64,000 bases of DNA from Synergistaceae bacterium DZ-S4 (GTDB lineage: Bacteria > Synergistota > Synergistia > Synergistales > Synergistaceae): NCBI GenBank assembly GCA_025943965.1, contig JAPCWD010000002.1:156992-220991 (forward strand). Reading direction: 5' to 3'. This document shows, piece by piece, positions 9,455 through 19,065 of the stretch. The position numbers and the translations under genes were made by a program. The notes beneath the pieces were generated by a model. That model did not search any database and was not told where the DNA came from. It saw only the letters and a program-made list of their open reading frames with translations. Position 1 is the first letter of the stretch. Every line of letters begins with the position of its first letter.

Positions 9455-9477
9455 AAGCGGCGGAAACACCGCCGCTT
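9455..9477 (+). promoter_or_regulatory. perfect 9-bp hairpin just upstream of gyrA
   Basis: AAGCGGCGG (9455-9463) and CCGCCGCTT (9469-9477) are perfect inverted repeats with loop AAACA. The stem ends 5 nt before the ATG at 9483, where a ribosome binding site should be. No U-tract follows, so it is not an ordinary terminator. It could lower translation of gyrA, or point to use of a downstream GTG start (9504 or 9510). Confidence 0.6.
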
Positions 9478-9482
9478 GTCAT

Positions 9483-11969
9483 ATGGTTAAGAAGTTCGGG
9501 GGCGTGAAAGTGGATCACAAAAATAAACAGGCGAGTATATTCGAAGTCAACAAGGTGATAACCCTTCCGTTGGAAGAGGAGATAAAACAGAGCTACCTGA
9601 ATTACGCTATGAGCGTCATAGTCGGAAGGGCGCTGCCGGACGCAAGGGACGGACTCAAACCGGTCCAGAGAAGGGTGCTTTACGCTATGCTGGAACTGGG
9701 CGTAAGGCATAACCAGGCATTCAAAAAATCTGCACGTATAGTCGGAGAGACCATGGGAAAATTCCACCCCCACGGAGATTCTGCGATATATGATACTATG
9801 GCCAGAATGTCTCAGGACTTCAGCATGAGGTATCCCCTGGTGGATGGGCAGGGCAACTTCGGTTCCATAGACGGAGATCCCCCCGCGGCAATGCGCTACA
9901 CTGAAGCCAGGCTGCACTCTCTCGGAGAAGAAATGCTTTCGGATATCAACGAAGAGACTGTAGAATGGGGCCCCAATTTTGATGAATCACTTGTCGAACC
10001 GCTGGTCCTTCCTTCGAGTATCCCAAACCTCCTTGTAAACGGCAGTACGGGGATAGCAGTCGGAATGGCGACCAACATGCCTCCCCACAATCTGGGAGAG
10101 GCTGTTGATGTATGCTGTGCCCTGCTGGATGACCCTGACATGGAGCTCGGGGAGCTGATGGCTTTGATGCCTGGGCCGGACTTCCCGACAGGCGGAATAA
10201 TAGTCGGGCGCGAAGGCATAATAGATTCATACAGGACCGGAAGGGGAAGGCTTATAGTAAGAGGCCGTGTGGATGTCGAAGAGACCCGCAAGGGCAAAGA
10301 GAACATAGTGATCTCAGAAATTCCCTACATGGTCAACAAGACAAATTTTATCGAGACGATAGCCAAATGCGTACAGAGCGGAATGATAGACGGCATATCG
10401 GACCTCAGGGACGAGTCTGACAGAGAGGGAATGAGGATAGTCGTTGAACTTCAGCGCGATGCCGACCCCAACCTCGTCCTGCGCCAGCTGTATACAAGAA
10501 CGCAGCTCCAGAGCACCTTCGGAGTTATCAATCTGGCGATCGTAGACGGAGAGACAAAAGAACTTCCCCTCAAAGATATGGTCTTCGTTTTTCTTGACCA
10601 CCGCAGAACTGTCGTCCGGAGAAGGACGGAGTTCAGGCTCCGCAAGGCAGAAGACAGGGCTCACATAATCGAGGGACTCTTAAGGGCCCTTGACGCCATA
10701 GACGAAGTCATAAGGATCATCAGGGGATCGGACAACGCCGCTACTGCGAGAAACAGCCTGATGGAAAGGCTTGATTTCACCGAGATCCAGGCCCAGGCGA
10801 TCCTTGACATGCGCCTGCAGAGGCTGACAGGACTTGAGAGAGAAAAGCTCGACAGTGAGATGGCGCAGCTTATCATGGACATCGAACGCTACAGGAGCAT
10901 ACTTGGCAGCCCGATCATCCTTGATTCCGTAGTAAAGGACGAACTTATGGAAGTACGCAGGCAGTACTCCGACAAGAGGAGAACAGACATAGAAAACTCT
11001 GCCGAAGAGGTCTCCGAAGAGGATCTGATCCCGGAAGAGGAGATAGTCGTAGCCCTGAGCAGGGACGGCTATATCAGGCGGATGCCGCTGCAGGACTACA
11101 GAGTCCAGTCAAGGGGCGGAAAGGGTGTTAAGGGTGTTTCTACGAAGGCGGAAGACGAGATCGCACTGCTGACGATCACGAACACTCACAGGACGCTGTA
11201 CCTCTTTACCAGCAAGGGAAGGGTATTCGGAATAAAAGGCTATATCCTGCCGGAACCAAAAACAGGCAAGGGGAAACTTGTTGGGACCATAGTGACCCTT
11301 GACAAGGACGAACGCGTTGTTGCGATCAAGGACAGCAACCTTGACGGGGCGAAATATGTCTTCTTCGTTACCTGCAAGGGAACTGCGAAACGCCTGCCTG
11401 TCGAAGAGCTGGACGGCCTCACGAGGGCCGGCCGCAGGGTACTAACCCTGGCTCCGGATGACAATATCGCCAGAGTCCGTGTGACCGGCGGAAAGGACGA
11501 ACTCCTGCTTACCACATCGATGGGACAGACGCTGAGGGTCGCCGAAGAAGAGTTCCGCCCGCTTGGAAGGCAGGCCCAGGGTGTACGCGGAATGAAGCTT
11601 GACGACGGAGACTGCGTAGTCGGATGCGACGTTGTGACGGAAGGGCGCCAGGTCTTCTTCATCAGCGATTTCGGTATAGGCAAGAGGACCAACTACTCCG
11701 AGTTCACACAGCACCACCGTGCCGGATATGGCGTCAGGGCCATGAAGCTTTCGGATAAGACGGGCAAGCTCGTCGGCGCGTGGGGAGTTGCGGACGATCA
11801 GGAGATAGTCGTCATAAGCGGAAAGGGCCGCATGGTACGCATCAATACAAACGAGATATCAAGCCTCAGCCGTACGGCAACGGGATATAAGGTCGTAAGG
11901 CTTGACGAAGGCGACTCCGTGGCTGATGTAAGCATAGTGAGGACCGATGAAGAGGTAGAACTCGATTGA
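9483..11969 (+). CDS. gyrA: DNA gyrase subunit A
   Basis: 828 aa type II topoisomerase A subunit. The breakage-reunion domain has [20 protein letters not shown], the quinolone-site segment [11 protein letters not shown] with the usual Ser, and the catalytic Tyr in AAMRYTE. A helical tower follows, and the C-terminal beta-pinwheel carries a GyrA-box-like SRGGKGVKG, arguing for gyrase over topoisomerase IV. Start choice is uncertain: the ATG at 9483 sits right behind a strong hairpin and lacks a Shine-Dalgarno, while GTG codons at 9504 and 9510 follow a GGGGG run. The stop overlaps the TTG start of psd. Confidence 0.93.
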   Translation: MVKKFGGVKVDHKNKQASIFEVNKVITLPLEEEIKQSYLNYAMSVIVGRALPDARDGLKPVQRRVLYAMLELGVRHNQAFKKSARIVGETMGKFHPHGDSAIYDTMARMSQDFSMRYPLVDGQGNFGSIDGDPPAAMRYTEARLHSLGEEMLSDINEETVEWGPNFDESLVEPLVLPSSIPNLLVNGSTGIAVGMATNMPPHNLGEAVDVCCALLDDPDMELGELMALMPGPDFPTGGIIVGREGIIDSYRTGRGRLIVRGRVDVEETRKGKENIVISEIPYMVNKTNFIETIAKCVQSGMIDGISDLRDESDREGMRIVVELQRDADPNLVLRQLYTRTQLQSTFGVINLAIVDGETKELPLKDMVFVFLDHRRTVVRRRTEFRLRKAEDRAHIIEGLLRALDAIDEVIRIIRGSDNAATARNSLMERLDFTEIQAQAILDMRLQRLTGLEREKLDSEMAQLIMDIERYRSILGSPIILDSVVKDELMEVRRQYSDKRRTDIENSAEEVSEEDLIPEEEIVVALSRDGYIRRMPLQDYRVQSRGGKGVKGVSTKAEDEIALLTITNTHRTLYLFTSKGRVFGIKGYILPEPKTGKGKLVGTIVTLDKDERVVAIKDSNLDGAKYVFFVTCKGTAKRLPVEELDGLTRAGRRVLTLAPDDNIARVRVTGGKDELLLTTSMGQTLRVAEEEFRPLGRQAQGVRGMKLDDGDCVVGCDVVTEGRQVFFISDFGIGKRTNYSEFTQHHRAGYGVRAMKLSDKTGKLVGAWGVADDQEIVVISGKGRMVRINTNEISSLSRTATGYKVVRLDEGDSVADVSIVRTDEEVELD

Positions 11970-12583
11970 AGCTGGCGCGCGACGGTCTCCCGACTATATT
12001 CGGACTGGCGTTCATGATGATCGGCGGAGGGCTCATATCACCATGGATATCTGTCGTGCTTGCCTTTCCCATGATGCTTGCTTTATGGTTTTACCGTGAC
12101 CCCGAGAGGATCCCGGAGGCTCCGTCGGGCTGGGTGAGCCCTGCTGACGGCAAGGTCGTGGAGATCGAGGAAGTTGATCACGAATATACCGGCAGGACTG
12201 TAAAGATAGGCATCTTCATGAACGGACTTGATGTTCACGTCAACCGTTTCCCGGCTGCCGGAAAAGTGGAGTATGTAAGATATGTTCCGGGCAAGAAATG
12301 GTTTGCCATAGCTCCGAAAGCATCGGAGATAAACGAGCGGTTCTACGTGGGTGCCCAGTCGGAAAACGGACGCTTTCTGCTTGTTCAGATAGCCGGCATA
12401 CTTGCGAGAAGAATAGTCTGCAGGGTAAATAAGGGGGACAGACTGGACAGGGGCCAGCGTTATGGTATGATTAAACTTGGCTCAAAAGTCGATATTTACC
12501 TGCCTCAGGCCGTTAAACCAGCAGTTGGACTCAACAGCAGGGTAGTGGCCGGTGAGACGGTGATCGGAGTGGTAAAAGAATGA
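11966..12583 (+). CDS. psd: Phosphatidylserine decarboxylase, short type
   Basis: 205 aa. After an N-terminal hydrophobic segment (about 10-40) it shows FYRDPER, the [11 protein letters not shown] block, NGLDVHVNR, and the C-terminal cleavage site [11 protein letters not shown]. In this family the chain self-cleaves before the Ser of the GS pair to form a pyruvoyl cofactor. It decarboxylates phosphatidylserine to phosphatidylethanolamine at the membrane. The start is TTG at 11966, overlapping the gyrA TGA, with GAGG ten bases upstream. The stop overlaps pssA (ATGA), so the two phospholipid enzymes are translationally coupled. Confidence 0.92.
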   Translation: MKLARDGLPTIFGLAFMMIGGGLISPWISVVLAFPMMLALWFYRDPERIPEAPSGWVSPADGKVVEIEEVDHEYTGRTVKIGIFMNGLDVHVNRFPAAGKVEYVRYVPGKKWFAIAPKASEINERFYVGAQSENGRFLLVQIAGILARRIVCRVNKGDRLDRGQRYGMIKLGSKVDIYLPQAVKPAVGLNSRVVAGETVIGVVKE

Positions 12584-13311
12584 GAAAACGCGACAGGAAG
12601 ATAAGGAACATACCGATCAGCAAGATCATTCCCAACATGATAACCAGCGGAAGCGTATTCTGCGGAGTGGCTTCACTGATAATGACATACCATCAGCACT
12701 TTGTGCCGGCAGCAGTTCTTATTTGTTTTGCGGTATTTTTTGATGTAATGGACGGAAGAGTGGCGAGGAGTCTGGGAGGAAGCAGTGTTTTTGGAGAAGA
12801 GCTCGACAGCCTGGCTGACGCGATCAGCTTTGGTGTAGCTCCCGCATTCCTTATCTACGCGGCATACATTGGAATGGAAGGCGGAGTATGGGGTGCTGTG
12901 GCATCCTCCTTCTTTGCTCTCTGCGGAGTCCTCAGGCTTGCCCGCTTCAACGTGATGCACGTGCCTTCGGGACCTTTCCAGGGCCTTCCGATCCCTGCGG
13001 GCGGACTGACCCTTGCTGCCTTTGTGATCGCCAAAGTGCCGCTTACACCACTGGCTGCGATAGCGATAATGTTCTTCATAGGCGCTCTGATGGTAAGCTC
13101 AGTTCCTTACTGCAACGCGAAGAAGATGAAAAAGGATAATGTTAACAAAGTCAAGCTCTACGGCGTTGTTGGGATACTTCTCATCTCTTTTGTGGTCCTG
13201 AGGGAAAAGGCATTCCTGGCCATCTCGCTTCTGTATATTTTTACCGGTCTTGCAAAGATAGATGTTGCCGAATGGGTCCTTGAAGAAAGGCCTGCAGAAA
13301 AGGGAGAATAG
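12580..13311 (+). CDS. pssA: CDP-diacylglycerol-serine O-phosphatidyltransferase
   Basis: 243 aa integral membrane protein with several hydrophobic helices. The CDP-alcohol phosphatidyltransferase signature D-G-x2-A-R-x8-G-x3-D-x3-D is present as DGRVARSLGGSS followed by VFGEELDSLAD (about residues 54-76). It makes phosphatidylserine from CDP-diacylglycerol and serine, which Psd next converts to phosphatidylethanolamine. The position-coupled psd-pssA pair supports the call. A basic N-terminus ([10 protein letters not shown]) precedes the first helix. Confidence 0.93.
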   Translation: MRKRDRKIRNIPISKIIPNMITSGSVFCGVASLIMTYHQHFVPAAVLICFAVFFDVMDGRVARSLGGSSVFGEELDSLADAISFGVAPAFLIYAAYIGMEGGVWGAVASSFFALCGVLRLARFNVMHVPSGPFQGLPIPAGGLTLAAFVIAKVPLTPLAAIAIMFFIGALMVSSVPYCNAKKMKKDNVNKVKLYGVVGILLISFVVLREKAFLAISLLYIFTGLAKIDVAEWVLEERPAEKGE

Positions 13312-13349
13312 AAATACCTTGTTGATCCGATTTTTTTAGCATGTTTATG

Positions 13350-13388
13350 ATCCCGACTTCGGCCAAAAAAGCCGGGGCCGGGATTTTT
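13350..13388 (+). terminator. rho-independent terminator after pssA
   Basis: ATCCCGACTTCGGC (13350-13363) pairs, with two G-U pairs and one A-C mismatch, with GCCGGGGCCGGGAT (13371-13384) around an A-rich loop, followed by TTTTT. It lies between pssA and iorA. A weak promoter-like pair (TTGATC 13322-13327, 18 bp, TATGAT 13346-13351) touches its left edge and could serve iorA. Confidence 0.7.
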
Positions 13389-13405
13389 AAAAAGGGGGCA
13401 AACTG

Positions 13406-15166
13406 ATGAAGAAAATCATGACAGGCAACGAAGCAATAGCCCAGGGCGCCTGGGAAGCAGGGCTGCATGTGGCAGCCGCATACCCGGGGACACCTTCCAC
13501 TGAGATCCTAGAGAACTTGTCAACTTACAAAGATGTATATTCAGAATGGTCAACAAACGAGAAAGTCGCGCTTGAAGTCGCTGCCGGAGCTTCCATGGCC
13601 GGAGGAAGAGCCCTTGCTGCAATGAAACATGTCGGACTCAACGTTGCTGCTGATCCTCTCTTCACGCTTGCTTACACAGGAGTCAACGGGGGCCTTGTGG
13701 TCGTCACCGCAGATGACCCCGGACTGTTCAGTTCTCAGAACGAGCAGGACAACAGGTATTACGCCTCACACGCCAAACTGGCGATGCTTGAACCATCTGA
13801 CAGCCAGGAGTGTCTTGACTTTGTCAAAGAGGCCTTCGACATTTCTGAAAAGTTTGATACCCCTGTGCTTTTCAGGGTCACGACAAGGATCTGCCACAGC
13901 AAGACACTTGTCAAAACATCTCCCAGAAAAGAAGTCCCTGTAAGAGCATACACAAAGGATGTCTCCAAATATGTTATGGCGCCTGCATCGGCAAAGAAAC
14001 GCAAATACATAATGGAAGACAGGATCGAAGCGCTGAAGGAATTCAGCGAAACTACCACGCTTAACAGGATAGAGAGTGCATCCGGTAAGGTAGGAATAAT
14101 AACAAGCGGAATTTCTTACAACCATGCAAAAGAAGTATTCGGAGATGAAGTATCATATCTGAAGCTTGGTTTTACATGGCCGCTGCCCGAAAAACTTATA
14201 AGGAAATTTGCAGGTATGGTCGATACTATTTATGTGATAGAGGAAAATGAGCCCTACATCGAAGACTTCGTTAAGATCATGGGAATACAGTGTACCGGCA
14301 GAGAAAAGCTCCCATGGGTGGACGAACTGACTCCGGAAATAATAAGAAGAGCTTTCTTTCCCGGCAGCGAAGATCAGGGAGGCTATGCCATTGACGCAGA
14401 AGTTCCCCCGCGTCCGCCTGTTCTTTGCGCTGGATGTACCCACAGGGGATTTTTCTATGAGGTCGGAAAATATAAAGATGTTGTTGTAACAGGAGACATC
14501 GGCTGCTATACGCTTGGAATAGTGCCTCCTTTGAGTGTTACCGACTCTGTCATCTGTATGGGAGCCAGCGTTTCCGGCGGTGTGGGGTTCAGCAAGGCGG
14601 TAGAAAAAGCCGGCAGAAAAGAGAAGGTCTTCGCGGTCATCGGAGACTCTACCTTCTTCCATTCGGGAATAACGGGTCTGATCGATGCTGTCGTCAACAA
14701 AGCCCCTATAGTGATCAACATACTTGACAACAGGATAACGGCGATGACCGGACATCAGGAAAACCCGGGAACGGGACGCACATTGATGGGCGAGGATACT
14801 CATCAGGTAGATCTTAAATCTCTCTGCGTGGCATGCGGCGTAAAGGAAGAGAACGTTCGTCTCATAGATCCGTACGACCTTACAGAAACCAAAGAGGCCG
14901 TAAGGGCCGGGTACGAGTCCACAGAACCATTTGTGATCATCACGACGTCTCCCTGTGCCCTAATAAAGGATGTCATCAAGGCAAGGGCGAACATGAAGTG
15001 CGTGATAGATCAGGATAAGTGCATAAAGTGCAAAATGTGCATGAAGGCCGGATGCCCCGCCCTCAACTTCAGAGACGGCATCGTATTCATTGATCGCGCG
15101 TCATGCAACGGCTGCGGTATATGCCTGCAGATATGCCCGAAGAATGCCATTTCGAGGGAGGTATAG
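13406..15166 (+). CDS. iorA: Indolepyruvate:ferredoxin oxidoreductase alpha subunit
   Basis: 586 aa. It converts aryl pyruvates (from Trp, Phe, Tyr transamination) plus CoA to aryl-acetyl-CoA, reducing ferredoxin. N-terminal pyruvate:ferredoxin-type domain: GNEAIAQGAWEAGLHVAAAY then PGTPSTEI. The thiamine-diphosphate domain starts near 330 with CAGCTHRG and has GDIGCY and GDSTFFHSG. The C-terminus carries two ferredoxin motifs, CIKCKMCMKAGCP and CNGCGICLQICP, so two [4Fe-4S] clusters. iorB follows after 4 bp. The pair is typical of peptide-fermenting anaerobes, including Synergistota. Confidence 0.94.
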   Translation: MKKIMTGNEAIAQGAWEAGLHVAAAYPGTPSTEILENLSTYKDVYSEWSTNEKVALEVAAGASMAGGRALAAMKHVGLNVAADPLFTLAYTGVNGGLVVVTADDPGLFSSQNEQDNRYYASHAKLAMLEPSDSQECLDFVKEAFDISEKFDTPVLFRVTTRICHSKTLVKTSPRKEVPVRAYTKDVSKYVMAPASAKKRKYIMEDRIEALKEFSETTTLNRIESASGKVGIITSGISYNHAKEVFGDEVSYLKLGFTWPLPEKLIRKFAGMVDTIYVIEENEPYIEDFVKIMGIQCTGREKLPWVDELTPEIIRRAFFPGSEDQGGYAIDAEVPPRPPVLCAGCTHRGFFYEVGKYKDVVVTGDIGCYTLGIVPPLSVTDSVICMGASVSGGVGFSKAVEKAGRKEKVFAVIGDSTFFHSGITGLIDAVVNKAPIVINILDNRITAMTGHQENPGTGRTLMGEDTHQVDLKSLCVACGVKEENVRLIDPYDLTETKEAVRAGYESTEPFVIITTSPCALIKDVIKARANMKCVIDQDKCIKCKMCMKAGCPALNFRDGIVFIDRASCNGCGICLQICPKNAISREV

Positions 15167-15170
15167 GACC

Positions 15171-15752
15171 ATGAAGAAAAACGATACCAAAAGCATCCTT
15201 CTTGTTGGAGTAGGCGGACAGGGGACCATACTTGCCTCGAAGATACTTTCAGAGGGGCTTGTGCGCAAAGGCTACGATGTAAAGATGTCAGAGATCCACG
15301 GGATGTCTCAGCGCGGTGGAAGCGTTACTACCCATGTGAGGTTCGGCACAAAAGTGGCATCTCCCGTCGTTCCTGAAGGAGAGGCTGACGTCCTTGTGGC
15401 ATTTGAAAAAGTCGAAGCGGTACGCTGGCTTAAATATCTCAAAAAGGGAGGGAGACTTGTCGTCAATAATTTCGAGATATACTCCCTGCCTGTCCTTACA
15501 GGTGCAGCGAAATATCCCGATGAAGTAGTTGAAAAGCTTGAGAAGGAAGTTCCCAACTGCAAAGTATTCAATGCGGGAAAGATCGCCGAGGACCTTGGAA
15601 ACATCAAGGCACAGAACATAGTGCTGCTGGGTGCACTTGTCAAGGCAATGGGACTTGAGGACATAGACTGGGAATCAGTCCTGAAAGAGCTTATTCCTCC
15701 GAAACTTCTGGATCTTAACCTTAAGGCCTTCAAAGCGGGCCTCGAACAATAG
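15171..15752 (+). CDS. iorB: Indolepyruvate:ferredoxin oxidoreductase beta subunit
   Basis: 193 aa gamma/beta-type 2-oxoacid:ferredoxin oxidoreductase subunit, starting with the family's ILLVGVGGQGTILASKIL and containing SEIHGMSQRGGSVTTHVR. It partners IorA in the oxidative decarboxylation of aryl pyruvates. The ATG at 15171 has GGGAGG upstream and lies 4 bp past the iorA stop; a longer in-frame ORF from 15090 overlaps iorA and is not used. A strong bidirectional terminator follows. Confidence 0.93.
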   Translation: MKKNDTKSILLVGVGGQGTILASKILSEGLVRKGYDVKMSEIHGMSQRGGSVTTHVRFGTKVASPVVPEGEADVLVAFEKVEAVRWLKYLKKGGRLVVNNFEIYSLPVLTGAAKYPDEVVEKLEKEVPNCKVFNAGKIAEDLGNIKAQNIVLLGALVKAMGLEDIDWESVLKELIPPKLLDLNLKAFKAGLEQ

Positions 15753-15766
15753 CTGTCGCACAAATA

Positions 15767-15802
15767 AAAAAGGGGCCGCCCAATAAAAGTCGGCCCCTTT
15801 TT
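15767..15802. terminator. bidirectional terminator between iorB and the repeat-protein gene
   Basis: AAAAAGGGGCCG (15767-15778) and CGGCCCCTTTTT (15791-15802) are perfect 12-bp arms. The T-run serves iorB on the plus strand and the A-run serves the converging gene ending at 15824. Confidence 0.88.
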
Positions 15803-15823
15803 CAATGGTGCGCTGTCGTAAGG

Positions 15824-17584
15824 CTACCAGGTAAGCGTTGACTCGGAGACCTCTCCGCCGCTCCATGTAACAGAGATATTGAGTTTTCCATTTTTCTTTG
15901 CAAGATACCCGTTGTCCTGCATCAGAAGCTGGAGAGTTTTTGTGCCGTTTACAGGAATGCGAACCGTTCCGTTCTTTTGGTTGAGGACTTTGTTGCCCTC
16001 TCTTACTCCCAGAAGCCACCTTCCGTTGTTGGCAGGAAGGGTGTCCCAGCCTTTTCCTGTGTTGTCTGTAAGGACTATGGCAGTAACGTTGCCGCTTCCT
16101 GTGACTTTGATGTTGACGGAGGTATCCTTTGATCCGCTGGCAGAAAGCTTCTTGTTCTTGCCCACGAGGTCTACGTTGACCACTGCAGGTTTGGCTGATG
16201 CAAAGACAACCGCTCGGTCTGCCCTGGTGACTGTAGCAGCGGGAACAGCCTGTTCCGCCGGGGCCTTGCCCGTCGATGCCTCCAAGACCTGTCCGTTGGA
16301 CATTACAAAGGTCACATGGTAGGGTCCCACATTTCTGCTCTCTTCCTCGTCAAACCACAGATCCAATGCCTTTTCCCCGCTTACAGGAATGGAGATCGTG
16401 CCATCAGAATGGTTCAGCTTGGGACCGGAGACCAATACGACCAACGGGTTTCTGTTGCCTGCGATGGTGTCCCAGATCTTTCCGCTTGTTGCGGATCTGA
16501 CCCTGACACCAGTGATGGTCCCTGATGCGTTTATTACAGCACGGATCGATCTGTCAGGTTTTAGATTGGATTCCATTTTTTCATTTTGTCCTGTGAAGTC
16601 ATAGCTTCCGGTACCTTTGTACTCAACAGAAAGCGTCTCTTTGAACGCTGTTGCATTGCTGTCCGGGACGGCATCTCTTTCGAAGATGCGTCCGTCAGCG
16701 AGGCTGATAGTTATTCTTGCCTTGACTGACTGGTCAGCCATTATTCCGTCTGTGTCCTGAGTAAGGAGAGTGTATTTGTGTGTACCTCTTACGGAAAAGG
16801 CGACAGTACCGTCTGTCCTGTTCATTATGTTGTTTCCGCTGTCGACAACTGTTACTATCGGGATGTTGTTTCCAGCTGCGGTATCCCACTGAGCATTTTG
16901 GGAGTAGGTCTGTGCCGATATTTTTACGCCCCTGACAGCTGCATCTCTGAAATTAATGGACAGTGTGAACTGCTGGTCTTTTCTGCCGTCAGCTCCGACT
17001 TTTTCATTTCTTCCGGCGTAGTCGTGCTGGCTGGTCCCGTTTATCTCAAATGCGTATATACCTTCTGATGAATTGGGAGAGGCAGCTACGGGAGCTGCAG
17101 TGTTGAATCCCTTTACGCTTGTCTTGCCGGTGACCTCCTGGTTGTCGATAAGCCTTACGATCACAGTGAAATCTGAATCACTTGGTATTGAACCTTCAGC
17201 ATCGTTAAAGTAGAGCTTAAAGTCAGCCCCCATAAGCACGGGTGTGACCGGAAGCCTGCCTGAAGTGTTCAGGATACTGCCTCCGCTGTTCTTTACTGTA
17301 AGCAGTCCGACATTGTTTGACGGAGAGGTGCTCCACATTTTCCCTGTAGTCTCGTTTTTGAGCGAGATCTCTGTTATAGCCTGGGCTCCGGTTACTGCAA
17401 GGGTAAAAGAAGCGTCGAGCGTGCCGTCTGCTATCCTTGAAGTGCCTGTACCAACTATGTCTACTTTTTCATCCGCATTGAAGTATATTGAATCAACGTC
17501 AAGCCCGAACGATGCAGCAAATGCTGCGCCTGAAAAAACAATTAAAAAAAGTGCGGCCATGAACGTTTTTAATAATCTCTGCAT
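15824..17584 (-). CDS. secreted protein of four tandem ~130-residue repeats, unknown function
   Basis: 586 aa. A signal peptide is evident (Lys/Arg start, hydrophobic core, AFA-A near residue 23). The rest divides into four related modules at about 28-158, 174-302, 313-437 and 458-586. Each has a central Trp-[Asp/Ser]-Thr (W84, W233, W371, W513) preceded in three copies by a GK-type turn and followed by an N-rich turn. Later in each, a segment like 'LN..GT..IPV.G' leads into a beta-strand with L, F or W. A Pro/Ala linker (about 438-455) precedes the last module. The pattern suggests beta-sandwich modules exposed in the periplasm or at the cell surface. No known family was recognised. Confidence 0.7.
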   Translation of the reverse strand: MQRLLKTFMAALFLIVFSGAAFAASFGLDVDSIYFNADEKVDIVGTGTSRIADGTLDASFTLAVTGAQAITEISLKNETTGKMWSTSPSNNVGLLTVKNSGGSILNTSGRLPVTPVLMGADFKLYFNDAEGSIPSDSDFTVIVRLIDNQEVTGKTSVKGFNTAAPVAASPNSSEGIYAFEINGTSQHDYAGRNEKVGADGRKDQQFTLSINFRDAAVRGVKISAQTYSQNAQWDTAAGNNIPIVTVVDSGNNIMNRTDGTVAFSVRGTHKYTLLTQDTDGIMADQSVKARITISLADGRIFERDAVPDSNATAFKETLSVEYKGTGSYDFTGQNEKMESNLKPDRSIRAVINASGTITGVRVRSATSGKIWDTIAGNRNPLVVLVSGPKLNHSDGTISIPVSGEKALDLWFDEEESRNVGPYHVTFVMSNGQVLEASTGKAPAEQAVPAATVTRADRAVVFASAKPAVVNVDLVGKNKKLSASGSKDTSVNIKVTGSGNVTAIVLTDNTGKGWDTLPANNGRWLLGVREGNKVLNQKNGTVRIPVNGTKTLQLLMQDNGYLAKKNGKLNISVTWSGGEVSESTLTW

Positions 17585-17678
17585 TTTTAAATGCCTCCTA
17601 AAATCGTTAAAATATTATAGGACAAGCTTACATCTAATTATTTAACAGCTAAGGTATTATTGCTTAAAATAATATAGA

Positions 17679-17702
17679 ATAGGCATTAATATAGGCATTA
17701 AT
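17679..17702. repeat. perfect tandem 12-bp direct repeat upstream of larC
   Basis: ATAGGCATTAAT occurs twice head to tail (17679-17690, 17691-17702), 26 bp before the larC start, in the 143-bp A/T-rich gap between the divergent repeat-protein gene and larC. One-turn spacing suits an operator for a dimeric or tandemly binding regulator. It may influence both divergent genes. Confidence 0.6.
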
Positions 17703-17727
17703 AGCAATTTTCAAAGGGGAGTCTAAA

Positions 17728-19065
17728 TTGAACAATATAGCTGAAGTATCAAAAATACTATATGTCGACTGTTCCGCCGGGATAGCCGGAGATATGTTTT
17801 TAGCCGCGCTCCTGGACATGTCCGGCGGTTTCGGATATCTAAAAAAAGAACTTTCAAAAGTGCCTTTTTCAGGATATAACCTGGACTTCTTTAGGGACAA
17901 GAGGGGAGGCATCTCGGGTCTGCGCTTCGATGTTGATCCGGGAGAAGGACATGTTCACAGGCATCTCTCTGATATAAAAGAGATGCTGCTTGGGAGCGAG
18001 CTTTCAGATGAAATCAAAAAAATGACCGTCAAGGCCTTCACCCTTCTGGCCGAAGCGGAGGGCAAGGTGCACGGCGAGCCGGCTGACCATGTACATTTTC
18101 ATGAGGTCGGGGCTGTCGACTCCATAATCGACATAACCGGTGCGATGATCATGCTTGAATATCTTGGATGGCCCGAAGTATCCTTCTCACCGCTCAATGT
18201 AGGTTCGGGAACGGTGCGGTGCGCACACGGCACATTGCCTGTCCCTGCTCCTGCGACGCTGGAACTTCTTAAAGGCCTTCCTGTCTATTCATCGGGCGAC
18301 CCGATGGAGAGGGTCACTCCTACGGGTGCTGTTTTAGTAAAGGCTCTCGGAGAGAGGATATTCTCAGGGATGCCGGAAGGCGAAATAAAAGACACAGGCA
18401 TAGGGCTGGGAAGCAGGGAAGGCACACCACCAAATATCCTGAGGGTGACGATGCTTAAAAAAAAGGAGGACCTGCTTCATGACAGGGGAGTCGAGCTCTC
18501 TGCCAACATAGACGATATGTTGCCTCAGGATCTTTCCTACCTTATGGAGAGGCTCTTTGACGGCGGTGCTCTCGATGTCTGGTTTGAGAACATCCAGATG
18601 AAGAAGAACAGACCGGCGGTAAAGGTCTGCGTACTGTGCCATGAAAGCGGTTCAGAACTGCTGCAGGAGACCCTCCTCAGGGAGAGCTCTTCTCTTGGAG
18701 TCAGAAAGATATATGTTGAGAGATCTATGCTTGAAAGAAGTACTGAAATACTGGAAACATCCCTTGGTCCGGTCAGGATAAAAATGGCGGTCATGAAAGG
18801 CAAAATGATAAAGGAAATGCCCGAATTTGAGGACATTAAAAAAATAGCTTCAGAGCGGTCCATACCACTATCAGAGGTCCGTTCTCTGATCGCGCGTGAA
18901 AGGGAAACGGCTGTAAAATCCTCGAAACTTATACAGGGAGACTTTGAGACAAAACTGAATATGACCAAAGAGGACTTGAAGGATCCGCATGGTCATCATC
19001 ACGGACATCACCATCCCCATAGCCACTCGCATGACCATTCTGAAATCGGGGAAGAAGGAAAATGA
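17728..19065 (+). CDS. larC: Nickel insertion protein LarC (pyridinium-bisthiocarboxylate mononucleotide nickel chelatase)
   Basis: 445 aa. LarC inserts Ni into the nicotinate-derived nickel-pincer cofactor of lactate racemase-type enzymes. The start LYVDCSAGIAGDMFLAALLD, HVHFHEVGAVDSIIDITGA and PVPAPATLELLKGLPVY are family hallmarks. LarC1 and LarC2 parts are in one frame, so no programmed frameshift is needed as in Lactobacillus. The C-terminus ends in a His-rich tail (about 426-440, over ten His), a plausible nickel store. Start is TTG at 17728 with AAGGGGAG 6 bases upstream. No larA, larB or larE is in the window. It overlaps folD by 4 bp. Confidence 0.9.
   Translation: MNNIAEVSKILYVDCSAGIAGDMFLAALLDMSGGFGYLKKELSKVPFSGYNLDFFRDKRGGISGLRFDVDPGEGHVHRHLSDIKEMLLGSELSDEIKKMTVKAFTLLAEAEGKVHGEPADHVHFHEVGAVDSIIDITGAMIMLEYLGWPEVSFSPLNVGSGTVRCAHGTLPVPAPATLELLKGLPVYSSGDPMERVTPTGAVLVKALGERIFSGMPEGEIKDTGIGLGSREGTPPNILRVTMLKKKEDLLHDRGVELSANIDDMLPQDLSYLMERLFDGGALDVWFENIQMKKNRPAVKVCVLCHESGSELLQETLLRESSSLGVRKIYVERSMLERSTEILETSLGPVRIKMAVMKGKMIKEMPEFEDIKKIASERSIPLSEVRSLIARERETAVKSSKLIQGDFETKLNMTKEDLKDPHGHHHGHHHPHSHSHDHSEIGEEGK

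Noticed and set aside
17728..19065. Programmed frameshift in larC
   Set aside because: LarC1 and LarC2 parts are in one continuous frame here.
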